From assembly GCA_937873095.1 (NCBI GenBank), contig CALMVI010000152.1:1-64000 (forward strand): a DNA stretch of 64,000 bases, read 5' to 3'. Each line of letters starts with the position of its first letter. The first letter of the stretch is position 1. Below, piece after piece: positions 34,892 to 42,888 of the stretch. Made by a program: the position numbers and the translations under genes. Below the pieces are notes generated by a model that was not told where the DNA came from, made no database searches, and saw nothing but the letters and a program-made list of their open reading frames with translations. This stretch comes from an uncultured Acetobacteraceae bacterium (GTDB taxonomy: Bacteria > Pseudomonadota > Alphaproteobacteria > Acetobacterales > Acetobacteraceae).

Positions 34892-35887
34892 ATGGAGCGG
34901 TTCTGCAGGCCTGCCTCGGTGGCCGGCTGCGCGGCGCTGCTGTTCCTGCTGGGCGCGTCGCAGGCTGGGCAGGCCGAGTGCCGGCTCGGTGCGGTCGCCG
35001 TCCTGCCCGAGCAGGGGCGTCACAGCCCGGTCGTGACGGTCGACATCAACTCCAAGCCCGCGACGCTGGTGCTGGACACGGGCGCGTTCACGACCACGCT
35101 GACGCTGCGGTCGGCCGAACGGCTCGGCGTGCGCATGAGCCAGCTCGATGCCAATTCTTACGGCGTGGGCGGGGTTTCCCACCTGCATCGCGGTCTTGCC
35201 GGGCGCATGCGCATCGGCGGCATATCGGCAGACGGCCTGACCCTGGCGGGCGTGGATTTCTTCGACCGGCCCGAAGACGCCGAACTCGACGGCCTGCTCG
35301 GGATGAACCTGATGGCGGCCTACGACGTGGACCTCGATCTCGCCGGGCGGCACGTCATCATCTACGAGGCGGACGGGGATTGCTCCAAGCCCACCGTGGC
35401 GCTGGCGCAGCCGCTCTACATGGTTCCGCTCGAATTCATCGAGCACGACCGGCAGGCCGACGTCGAACTGGTCATCGACGGCCGCAGGGTTCGTGCCGTC
35501 GTCGACAGCGGCGCCGCACGCACCGTCATGTTCCGATCGGCCGCCAGCCGCCTGGGCGTCGACATCGCGGCCCTGCGATCCTCGCGTCGTGTCGGCTATG
35601 GCGTCGGTCCTCGGCCGGTGCCGATGATGGAGCACGTCTTCGCCACCGTGCGTATCGGCGACCTGCAGATCAACAACATGACGATCTTCGTCCTGGACCA
35701 GGCGAACATGGGGCTCGACATGGTCCATGTCGGTTCGCGCCTGGCCGACCCGAGTCTGGGCGAAACCGGCGGAGAGGAAATGCTGCTGGGCGCCGATTTC
35801 ATGCGCAAGGTCCATTTGTGGATCTCGCATTCGTCGCACAGGCTGATCATGCAGTATCCGCCGCAACCCTCGGTGCTGCCGCAGTGA
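34892..35887 (+). CDS. Exported protein with two retropepsin-like aspartyl protease domains
   Basis: A 331-aa protein with a signal peptide (VAGCAALLFLLGASQAGQA). Two similar halves each carry an aspartyl protease site: LVLDTGAFTTTL (Asp62) with a distal DGLLGMNLM, and RAVVDSGAARTVM (Asp205) with a distal MLLGADFM. Bacterial retropepsin-like proteins usually carry a single site and dimerise. Here both sites are in one chain, so it could act as an intramolecular dimer. ATG 34892 is chosen for the signal peptide; ATG 34838 would overlap the SDR stop. The stop is directly adjacent to that of the convergent channel gene. Confidence 0.8.
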   Translation: MERFCRPASVAGCAALLFLLGASQAGQAECRLGAVAVLPEQGRHSPVVTVDINSKPATLVLDTGAFTTTLTLRSAERLGVRMSQLDANSYGVGGVSHLHRGLAGRMRIGGISADGLTLAGVDFFDRPEDAELDGLLGMNLMAAYDVDLDLAGRHVIIYEADGDCSKPTVALAQPLYMVPLEFIEHDRQADVELVIDGRRVRAVVDSGAARTVMFRSAASRLGVDIAALRSSRRVGYGVGPRPVPMMEHVFATVRIGDLQINNMTIFVLDQANMGLDMVHVGSRLADPSLGETGGEEMLLGADFMRKVHLWISHSSHRLIMQYPPQPSVLPQ

Positions 35888-36730
35888 TCAGCCTGTCTCG
35901 GGTTGGATGTCGCTGATGCGCGTCATGTCGGCGGTGGGGCGCTGGTTCTCGTCGATCGTGATCACGTCGGCGTAGCGCATGCCGAACACCACGTCGGCGG
36001 GGTCGTAGTCGTGCAGGTCGTAGACCACGGCCGCAAGATCAGGATCGCGCGCTTCGAGCGAGACGAACATGCGCACGTCGTCGGTCACGAACGCGGCTGG
36101 GTCCAGGCCGTATAACGGGCTGTGCTCGTCGATCTCGTGCATGATCGTCCAGGTCAGCGCGAAGACCGGGATCGTGGTGCGCGCCAGCGCCAGTTCGTGG
36201 GTGCGGCGGAACGACGTGCCCTCCTTGGACTGCTCGGCCAGCAGCACGCTCATCTTCACCCGCGCGTCGGACAGCACCGCCGCGCGCCCGTTGCCCACGC
36301 GCAGCATCAGCGTGGGCCGGCCGTTATGCGTGGTGACGACGGGGTGGTCCGCGAACACGAATTTTGCCCGCGGCTTGGAGAAGCGCACGAAAACCAGGCC
36401 GGTCAGGATGGCGGTGAAGAACACGCCGGTCAGGATTTCGGCAGTTGCGATGCAGTGTCCGTAGAGCGTGGCGGGGTAGAGTTCACCGTAGCCGACCGTC
36501 GCCAGCGTCTCGAGGCTGAAGAAGAAGTGGTCGGAAAATGCGTGCGGACGGGCGTTGCCGACCGCACCCGGCACCAGCATGTAGGCGCCGGCGAAAACGG
36601 CGGTGAACGCCACGTAGATGCACAATATGGTGGCGAGGAAGCGCCGCCATCCAAGCCGCACGGCCATGCCGTAAGGGTCGGCCCAGTCGAAGCGGGACAC
36701 GCCCTTCTTGGTCAGCGAGTAGGAGCCCAT
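35888..36730 (-). CDS. KirBac-type inward-rectifier potassium channel
   Basis: A 280-aa channel. It has an amphipathic slide helix (RFDWADPYGMAVRLGWRRFL), TM1 (about 32-54), a pore helix and selectivity filter LATVGYGELYP (TVGYG at 78-82), TM2 (about 92-115), and a C-terminal immunoglobulin-like cytoplasmic domain (FVFADHPVVTTHNGRPTLMLRVGN, HEIDEHSPLYGLDP). It conducts K+ across the inner membrane. The start at ATG 36730 is the only good candidate but has a weak ribosome site, so the N-terminus may be slightly longer from a rare start. Confidence 0.88.
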   Translation of the reverse strand: MGSYSLTKKGVSRFDWADPYGMAVRLGWRRFLATILCIYVAFTAVFAGAYMLVPGAVGNARPHAFSDHFFFSLETLATVGYGELYPATLYGHCIATAEILTGVFFTAILTGLVFVRFSKPRAKFVFADHPVVTTHNGRPTLMLRVGNGRAAVLSDARVKMSVLLAEQSKEGTSFRRTHELALARTTIPVFALTWTIMHEIDEHSPLYGLDPAAFVTDDVRMFVSLEARDPDLAAVVYDLHDYDPADVVFGMRYADVITIDENQRPTADMTRISDIQPETG

Positions 36731-36837
36731 GTTGATCAGGGCGGATTTTTCGCGCCGCCCCCGCCGTCTTGGCGGAGTTACGACGAAGATCGGCCGGGCC
36801 TCGCCGATCAGCCCCGACTGTAAATCTTCTTCGTCGC

Positions 36838-37995
36838 TCAAGCGGCTTCCAGAAGGCTGCCGATCGAATCGATCTGTCGCATGTGGTGGTCGGTGTCGCC
36901 GAGCAGGCTTTCGATCATCGTCAGCCGCTTGAAGTAGTGGCCGGCACGATACTCCATCGTCACGCCGATGCCGCCATGCAGCTGCACGGCAGTCTGTCCC
37001 ACGAAGCGGGCGGAGTTGTTGATCTGCACCTTGGCCGCCGAAATCGCCGCGCGGCGCGCGGTGTGGCTCGGCGCCGTCGCCATCATCGCCGCGTAGTATT
37101 CCATGCTGCGGGCCTGTTCGAGTGCGGTGAACATGTCCACCGCCTTGTGCTGCAGCGCCTGGAAGCTGCCGATCGGCACACCGAACTGGCGGCGGGTCTT
37201 GAGGTAGTCGAGCGTCAGCGCGTGCAGGGCGGTCATGGCACCCACCGCCTCGGCGCACACGGCGGCGATGGCGATGTCGGTCACCTGCTCGATCAGCTCG
37301 CCGCCATGGTCCAGCGTGCCCAGGATGGCGGTGTCCGGCACGACGACGCTGCCGAACGAGACGGACGCGCCGCGCTGGCCGTCCTGCGTCGGGAAATCCC
37401 GGCGAGAGATCCCCGGCGTGTCCGCATCCACCAGGAACAGGGTGATGCCATGGCGGTCGCGCTGGCTGGCCGACGACGTGCGCGCGCTGACGATCAGCTT
37501 GTCGGCGCTGTCGCCGTGCACGACGACGCTCTTGTCGCCCTCGATCGTGTAGCCGCCCGCGCTCTTGCGGGCATGCGTCCTGACGTCGAACAGGTCGTAG
37601 CGCGCCTGCCGCTCGACATGCGCGAAGGCCAGCTTGAGCGAGCCGTCCGCAACCGCGGGAATGGTCTGCGCGCGCTGCTCCGCCGTGCCGCCGAGCCGCA
37701 GGAAGTTGCCGCCGAACACCACGGTCGCGAGGTACGGTTCGAGCGCCAGTCCGCGGCCGATCGCTTCCATGACCACCATGGTTTCGACAGGGCCGCCGCC
37801 GAAGCCGCCATCCTCCTCGGAGAAGTTGACGGCGAGAAGGCCGAGCTCGGCGTATTTCGACCAGAGTTCCGCGCTGAACCCGCCAGGCTGCTTCTGGGTC
37901 TCGCGCCGGCGGACCAGGTCGTCATAGGCCGGCCCGATCAGCCGGTCGACGCTGTCCTTGAGCATCCGCTGTTCGTCGCTGTACTCGAAATCCAT
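36838..37995 (-). CDS. Acyl-CoA dehydrogenase, small-subunit type (PimD-like)
   Basis: A 385-aa flavoenzyme with the ACAD fold: N-terminal helical domain (DEQRMLKDSVDRLIGP), GLLAVNFSEEDGGFGG, middle beta domain (LAFAHVERQARYDLFDV) and C-terminal helices (RRQFGVPIGSFQALQHKAVDM, TAVQLHGGIGVTMEYRAGHYFKR). It inserts an alpha-beta double bond in an acyl-CoA. Together with the larger ACAD gene upstream it resembles the PimC/PimD heteromeric pair. ATG 37995 begins the family N-terminus MDFEYSDEQ. A 131-bp inverted-repeat element separates the two genes. Confidence 0.88.
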   Translation of the reverse strand: MDFEYSDEQRMLKDSVDRLIGPAYDDLVRRRETQKQPGGFSAELWSKYAELGLLAVNFSEEDGGFGGGPVETMVVMEAIGRGLALEPYLATVVFGGNFLRLGGTAEQRAQTIPAVADGSLKLAFAHVERQARYDLFDVRTHARKSAGGYTIEGDKSVVVHGDSADKLIVSARTSSASQRDRHGITLFLVDADTPGISRRDFPTQDGQRGASVSFGSVVVPDTAILGTLDHGGELIEQVTDIAIAAVCAEAVGAMTALHALTLDYLKTRRQFGVPIGSFQALQHKAVDMFTALEQARSMEYYAAMMATAPSHTARRAAISAAKVQINNSARFVGQTAVQLHGGIGVTMEYRAGHYFKRLTMIESLLGDTDHHMRQIDSIGSLLEAA

Positions 37996-38043
37996 AATCC
38001 TGCCAGTCCTTTTGCCTGGGCCATCAGGCCCACGCCACAAGCT

Positions 38044-38174
38044 ACGTCATGGCCGGGCTTGACCCGGCCATCCACGCCCATGCCGCGACGCCCTGTATCG
38101 AGAGGGCCGCAGCTTTTTCAAACACCACACCGGCCGGGCCGCGTGGATGGCCGGGTCAAGCCCGGCCATGACGT
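38044..38174. repeat. Perfect 34-bp inverted repeat element (MITE-like)
   Basis: Arms 38044-38077 and 38141-38174 are exact reverse complements over 34 bases and enclose 63 bases. Each arm contains its own small hairpin (ggccggg...cccggcc), so the whole can fold as one long stem or as two separate hairpins. It lies between the two acyl-CoA dehydrogenase genes, seven bases from the upstream gene's stop. It has no coding capacity. The arm core resembles GC-rich palindromic repeats seen in several alphaproteobacterial genomes. Confidence 0.85.
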
Positions 38175-38181
38175 CGAACTA

Positions 38182-39390
38182 TCAGAAGCCCAGCACCATC
38201 TTGGCGATGATGTTGCGCTGGATTTCGTTGGACCCGCCGTAGATCGAGACCTTGCGGTAGTTGAAATATTCGGGCGCGGCCGTGTCGGCCCAGCCGAAAC
38301 CGTCGGGAAGGTCGTTCGCACCTTCGGGGATGTCGTGCTCGGCGTCGTGGTAGGCGAGCGCGAACGGGCCTGCCATCTCCAGCGCCAGCTCGGTCGTCGC
38401 CTGCTGGATTTCCGAGCCCTTGATCTTGAGGATCGAGGATGCAGGGTTGGGCTTGTTGCTGTGATCGCGGTCGGCGGCGACCACGCGCAGCTGGGTCATC
38501 TCCAGCGCCTTCAGCTCCACCTCGACCGCGTTGACGCGGCGGCGGAAGCCCATGTCGTCCCACAGCGCGCCGTCGCCCGCCGGCACCTGGCGGGCCAGCT
38601 CGCGGATCCGCTTCAGCCGGCTCTTGCTGGCGCCGATGCGGGCGATGTTGCTGCGTTCGTTGCCGAGCAGGAACTTGGCGCAGTCCCAGCCGCGGTTCTC
38701 CTCACCCACCAGGTTGGCCACCGGCACGCGCACGTCGTCGAACCACACCTCGTTGACCTCGGCCTCGCCGTCGATCAGCTGGATCGGACGCACGGTCACG
38801 CCTGGGGTCTTCATGTCGACCAGGATGAAGCTGATGCCTTCCTGCGGCTTGCGCGCCTCCGGATTGGTGCGGGCGAGCACGAATATCCAGTTGGCCCATT
38901 GCGCCAGAGTGGTCCAGGTCTTCTGCCCGTTGATCACGTAATGGTCGCCGTCGCGCACCGCGCGGGTCTTCAGGCTGGCCAGGTCCGACCCGGCGCCCGG
39001 CTCGGAGAAGCCCTGGCACCACCAATCGTCCATGTTGGCGATGCGCGGCAGGTAGTGCGCCTTCTGCTCCTCGGTCCCGAAGGCGATGATCACCGGGCCC
39101 ACCATGTGCGTGCCGAAAGGCAGCGGGGCGGGCACGTTCTCCTTGAGCATTTCCTCGTTGTAGATGAACAGCTGGATCGGGCTCCAGCCGCGGCCGCCGT
39201 ACTGCACCGGCCAGTGCGGCACCGCCAGGCCCGCCCTGTTGAGGATCTGCTGGCTTTCGACCCAGGCCTCCCGGCCGACATGGCGGCCGGCACCCAGGCG
39301 CTCGCGGGTGGAGGCGGGGATGTTGTTGCGGAAGAAGCTTCTCATCTCGTCGCGGAAGGCGACCTCTTCGGGGGTGAATCGCAAGTCCAT
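38182..39390 (-). CDS. Acyl-CoA dehydrogenase, large-subunit type (PimC-like)
   Basis: A 402-aa ACAD. Blocks seen are HWPVQYGGRGWSPIQ, MVGPVIIAFGTEEQKAHYLP, the FAD/substrate segment CQGFSEPGAGSDLASLKTRA, WTTLAQWANWIF and the C-terminal YGGSNEIQRNIIAKMVLGF. It probably pairs with the downstream 385-aa ACAD in a heterotetramer, as PimC/PimD do for dicarboxylyl- or fatty acyl-CoA. AAGGA lies about ten bases before ATG 39390. The CoA ligase gene ends only 13 bases upstream on the same strand. Confidence 0.9.
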   Translation of the reverse strand: MDLRFTPEEVAFRDEMRSFFRNNIPASTRERLGAGRHVGREAWVESQQILNRAGLAVPHWPVQYGGRGWSPIQLFIYNEEMLKENVPAPLPFGTHMVGPVIIAFGTEEQKAHYLPRIANMDDWWCQGFSEPGAGSDLASLKTRAVRDGDHYVINGQKTWTTLAQWANWIFVLARTNPEARKPQEGISFILVDMKTPGVTVRPIQLIDGEAEVNEVWFDDVRVPVANLVGEENRGWDCAKFLLGNERSNIARIGASKSRLKRIRELARQVPAGDGALWDDMGFRRRVNAVEVELKALEMTQLRVVAADRDHSNKPNPASSILKIKGSEIQQATTELALEMAGPFALAYHDAEHDIPEGANDLPDGFGWADTAAPEYFNYRKVSIYGGSNEIQRNIIAKMVLGF

Positions 39391-39403
39391 GGTTTTCGGG
39401 TCC

Positions 39404-41101
39404 TTATCCTGCGGCCGCCAATTTGGCGCGCTCCTCGTCGGCCAGCTGTGTCGCGAGCAGCTTGCCTACAGGGCTTCTCGGAAGGCTTTCGCGGATTTCA
39501 AGGGAGGTGGGCATTTCGTGGCGTCCGACACGGTCGGCCAGGAAGGCCCGCAGCGCCTCCAGCGTCAGGGCTTCGGTGCCGGCGCGCTGCTTGACGAACG
39601 CCTTGGCCGCCTCCCCGCGATAGGAGTCCGGCACCCCGATCACGATGACTTCCTCGACCGCGGGGTGCTCGTAGATGCTGTTCTCGATCATCGCGGGATA
39701 GACGTTGAAGCCGCCCGAGATGATCATCCGCTTCTTGCGGTCCACCAGGGTGAACAGCCCGCGCTCGTCCATGCTGCCGATGTCGCCGGTCAGGAAGAAG
39801 CCGTCGGCGAAGCTCTTGGCGGACAGCTCCGGCTGGTTCCAGTAGCCGGACGTCACGTTGGGCCCGCGAATCGCGATCTCGCCCACCTCGCCGGGCGCCA
39901 GCACCCGGTGCGGGTCCGACAGCGAGACGATGCGCATCTCGACGTTGGGCAGCGGCACGCCGATCATGCCGGGGGTGACCGGAACGCCCGGCGGCACGCG
40001 GGTGCCGATGGCTGCGGTCTCGGTCATGCCCCATCCGGTGCGAATCTCGCGGCCGACCAGCCGCTCGATCCGTCCGGCAACATCGGTCGGAAGCGGCGCG
40101 CCGCCGGAGCCAACCATGGTCAGGGAGGAGAAATCGGTGTGCGCCACCGCGGGATCGCTCAGCAGCGCGATCAGCATGGTCGGCACGGCAGGCAGGCTGG
40201 TGGCGCGCTTGACGCCGATGTCCTGCAGCGTCGTCGCAACGTCGAAGCGCGGCCGGAGCAGGATCTCGTTGCCGTCGGCGATGTTGAGCAGCAGCACCAC
40301 GCCCAGCGCATAGACGTGGAACATCGGCAACACGCCGATCACCCGCGTGGCGCCCGCACTCGCCTCGTCCTCGTCGCGCCAACCGAGATAGCTGTAGGTC
40401 GCGGCTACCAGGTTGGCATGGGTCAGCATGGCGCCCTTCGGCATGCCGGTGGTGCCGCCGGTATATTGCAGCAGCGCCAGATCCTCGGCGCGCAGGCCGG
40501 GCCAGGCCGCCGGCAGGTGGTCGGCGAACATCGCATCCAGCTTCGTGACCTTGTCGGAATATTCGACTGGATCGCCGGTCATGCTGCCCCAATGGGCGTC
40601 CTCGCCCACCAGCAGGCGATCGATCGCGCCGGCGGCTGCGAGCTTTGCCGCCCCCGCGGCCAGCCCGCCGAGATTGGTCGTGATGACGAGCCTCGCTCCG
40701 CTATCGGCGAGCTTGAACATGATCTCGCGCGGGGCGTCGAGCGGGCTCAGGTGAACCAGCCTGGCGCCGGCCTTGAGTGCTGCGAAAAAGCACACGCTGT
40801 GCCAGGGCGTGTTCGGCAGGAACAGCGCGATGGTCGAGCCCGGCCCGTAGCCGGCCGCGATGAACCCGGCGGCCAGGTGGTCCACCAGATCGGCCAGCTT
40901 GCGGAAGCCGATCTGCCGGTCCCGGTACTCGATCGCCGGCCTGTCGCCCCATTGGGCTGCGGCGCGATCGAGCAGGTCCGGCACCGTGCCGGGTTGCGCC
41001 TGCTGTCGCCAGCTGACATGCGGCGGATACGACGCCTCCCACGGATGGGGCGCCGGTGCGTCCTGTGCCGTATCGAGTGTGGCAGACCCGTGATGGTCCA
41101 T
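39404..41101 (-). CDS. Acyl-CoA ligase (AMP-forming, fatty-acid/PimA type)
   Basis: A 565-aa adenylate-forming ligase. The P-loop is LQYTGGTTGMPKGAMLTH. Further motifs are GWGMTETAAIG, FLTGDIGSMDERG, VDRKKRMIISGGFNVYP and the catalytic-lysine region PRSPVGKLLATQL. It activates a carboxylic acid to its CoA thioester with ATP. It heads the minus-strand operon ligase, large ACAD, small ACAD. The start at ATG 41101 has GGGAGG six bases upstream. Substrate is unknown; neighbours suggest a medium-chain, dicarboxylic or hydroxylated acid. Confidence 0.9.
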   Translation of the reverse strand: MDHHGSATLDTAQDAPAPHPWEASYPPHVSWRQQAQPGTVPDLLDRAAAQWGDRPAIEYRDRQIGFRKLADLVDHLAAGFIAAGYGPGSTIALFLPNTPWHSVCFFAALKAGARLVHLSPLDAPREIMFKLADSGARLVITTNLGGLAAGAAKLAAAGAIDRLLVGEDAHWGSMTGDPVEYSDKVTKLDAMFADHLPAAWPGLRAEDLALLQYTGGTTGMPKGAMLTHANLVAATYSYLGWRDEDEASAGATRVIGVLPMFHVYALGVVLLLNIADGNEILLRPRFDVATTLQDIGVKRATSLPAVPTMLIALLSDPAVAHTDFSSLTMVGSGGAPLPTDVAGRIERLVGREIRTGWGMTETAAIGTRVPPGVPVTPGMIGVPLPNVEMRIVSLSDPHRVLAPGEVGEIAIRGPNVTSGYWNQPELSAKSFADGFFLTGDIGSMDERGLFTLVDRKKRMIISGGFNVYPAMIENSIYEHPAVEEVIVIGVPDSYRGEAAKAFVKQRAGTEALTLEALRAFLADRVGRHEMPTSLEIRESLPRSPVGKLLATQLADEERAKLAAAG

Positions 41102-41295
41102 CTCTCGCCTCCCTGTCGCCGCGCTGCACGCCATGGCGCGAACGTTCCTGGCCGTCCTGTGCGGCCGTTTCTCCCGAAGCTAGGTTAGGGTATCTGCCTC
41201 TAAGGTCAAATCACCTGCGCGGGCGCGCGCCGCGGCTGCTGCTTCGTTGGACGAGCGCGTCTGCCGGCCCGGGTGGTTCCAGCGAGGGGGCGGCG

Positions 41296-42054
41296 ATGTT
41301 GGCGGGCGTGCGGGCGCTGGTGTTCGACGTGTTCGGAACCGTGGTGGACTGGCGCAGCGGGGTGGCGCGCGAGGCTGGTCCGTTCCTGCAGCGGCACGGC
41401 GGCGATCCCGCCCGTGCGGACGCGCTCGCCGATGCGTGGCGCGGCCGCTACGCGCCGTCGATGGAGGAGGTGAGGAGCGGACGCCGCCCGTTCGTCCGGC
41501 TGGACGTGCTGCACCGGGAGAGTCTGGTGGCGGTGCTGCCGTCCTTCGGCATCGATCCCGCCACGGTGCCGCAGGCGGAAATCGACGGGCTGACCCTGGC
41601 GTGGCACCGGCTGGACCCCTGGCCCGATGCGGTCGAAGGGCTGACGCAGCTGCGGCGCCACTTCATCATTGCGCCGCTGTCGAACGCCAACATCGTGCTG
41701 GCGCTGGACATGGCCAAGCGCGCCGGGCTGCCCTGGGACGCCATACTGGGCGCCGAGGTGGTGCAGGCCTACAAGCCTACCCGGGAGGCGTACCTGCGGA
41801 CCGCCGAGGTGCTGGCGATGCGGCCGGGCGAGCTGTGCATGGTGGCGGCCCATCCCAGCGACCTGGCGGCGGCGCGGGCGTGCGGGCTGCGCACGTGCTT
41901 CGTGCCGCGGCCGCTAGAACACGGTCCCTCCGCCGGTCCGCCGCCCGGCCCCGGCGAGGCCTGGGACGCGACCGCAGCAGACTTCATCGCGCTGGCGCGG
42001 ATGCTGGAGCCCTCGGCGGGCCGGCTCAAAGACCCATCAGAGGCGAGCCTTTGA
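41296..42054 (+). CDS. HAD hydrolase, haloacid dehalogenase type II family
   Basis: A 252-aa HAD protein. The nucleophile motif is LVFDVFGTVVDW, motif II lies in IIAPLSNANIVL and the lysine in VVQAYKPTREAY, with a helical cap between. Type II members hydrolyse 2-haloacids or small phosphates. GAGGGGG precedes ATG 41296. The last eight codons and the stop (42031-42054, DPSEASL) come from the dispersed repeat copy B, so the native C-terminus was replaced or extended by the repeat. Confidence 0.85.
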   Translation: MLAGVRALVFDVFGTVVDWRSGVAREAGPFLQRHGGDPARADALADAWRGRYAPSMEEVRSGRRPFVRLDVLHRESLVAVLPSFGIDPATVPQAEIDGLTLAWHRLDPWPDAVEGLTQLRRHFIIAPLSNANIVLALDMAKRAGLPWDAILGAEVVQAYKPTREAYLRTAEVLAMRPGELCMVAAHPSDLAAARACGLRTCFVPRPLEHGPSAGPPPGPGEAWDATAADFIALARMLEPSAGRLKDPSEASL

Positions 42055-42132
42055 ATTGTGGGTCTGGGGTTCCAGACCCCAGCGGGGTCCAGGGGCGTCG
42101 TGCGAAGCACGCTAGCGCATGACGCCCCTGGC
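42031..42132. repeat. Dispersed multi-hairpin intergenic repeat, copy B
   Basis: This matches copy A at 14410-14580 in the same module order: tcagaggc/gcctttga near-hairpin (about 42037-42054), gggtctgg/ccagaccc hairpin (42060-42079), the cggggtccaggggcgtc block and a closing gacgcccctggcc. The arms ccaggggcgtc (about 42089-42099) and gacgcccctgg (42121-42131) are perfect complements enclosing tgcgaagcacgct. The left end supplies the stop codon of the HAD gene. Confidence 0.78.
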
Positions 42133-42185
42133 CTTTCCCTAGGCCGCGCATTGCCCGCCCCGCCGCCGCACCGCATGCTCGTCCG

Positions 42186-42887
42186 ATGAAGGAGCTGCCG
42201 CCCGAGTCGGTCGCCTTGCCGGGCGGGCCGGCACAAATCTGCTGGCGCCGCCACGCGCGGGCCCGCAGGATCACCCTGCGCATCGACGCGCGCGAGGGCC
42301 GGGTGGTCGTCACCCTGCCAGGACGGGCGGGCCGGCCGGCCGGCCTCGCGCTGCTGCGGCAGAACGCCGGCTGGGTGTCCGAACGGCTGGCGGCGTTGCC
42401 GGCCAGCGCGCCGTTCGCCGACGGCGCTTCGGTCATGATCGACGGCGTGCCGCATGTGATCCGCCATGCGCCCGACGCGGCAGGCGGCGCCTGGCTCGCC
42501 GATGGTGTGCTGCACGTCGCAGGCGACGCGGCCTTCCTGCGTCGGCGCGTGGCCGACTTCCTGCGCGCCGAGGCACGCCGGCGCTTTGCCGCCCAGGCGG
42601 CCGCGAAGGCCGCGCAGGCCGGGCTGGCGCTGCGGCGGGTCACGGTCAAGGACACGGCGAGTCGCTGGGGCAGCTGTTCGTCCGACGGGGTGGTGATGTT
42701 CTGCTGGCGGCTGCTGATGGCCCCGCCGCACGTGCAGGATTACGTGGTGGCGCATGAGGTGGCGCATCTGCGGCACATGGATCACGGGCGCGAGTTCTGG
42801 GCGCTGACCGACGCCCTCTCGCCGCATCGGGGCCGGGCCTCGGCCTGGCTGGCGCGCGAGGGAGCGCGGCTGCTCCGGGTGGGCTAG
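42186..42887 (+). CDS. YgjP/WLM-like metallopeptidase (SprT-like zinc protease)
   Basis: A 233-aa protein of the YgjP (DUF45) family. It opens with the beta hairpin RRHARARRITLRID and VVVTLPGRA, followed by KDTASRWGSCSSDGVVMFCWRL and the zinc site HEVAHLRHMDHGREFW, which gives HExxH plus a distal histidine. The fold is that of gluzincin proteases related to SprT; cellular targets are unknown. Length is normal for the family. Start ATG 42186 lies in the segment downstream of repeat copy B. Confidence 0.87.
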   Translation: MKELPPESVALPGGPAQICWRRHARARRITLRIDAREGRVVVTLPGRAGRPAGLALLRQNAGWVSERLAALPASAPFADGASVMIDGVPHVIRHAPDAAGGAWLADGVLHVAGDAAFLRRRVADFLRAEARRRFAAQAAAKAAQAGLALRRVTVKDTASRWGSCSSDGVVMFCWRLLMAPPHVQDYVVAHEVAHLRHMDHGREFWALTDALSPHRGRASAWLAREGARLLRVG

Positions 42888-42888
42888 A

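Noticed and set aside
36769-39594. 941-codon plus-strand open frame across the channel and ACAD genes
   Set aside because: It is antisense to clear KirBac and acyl-CoA dehydrogenase genes, and its product is Ala/Arg/His/Gly-rich without domain motifs, a GC-rich shadow.
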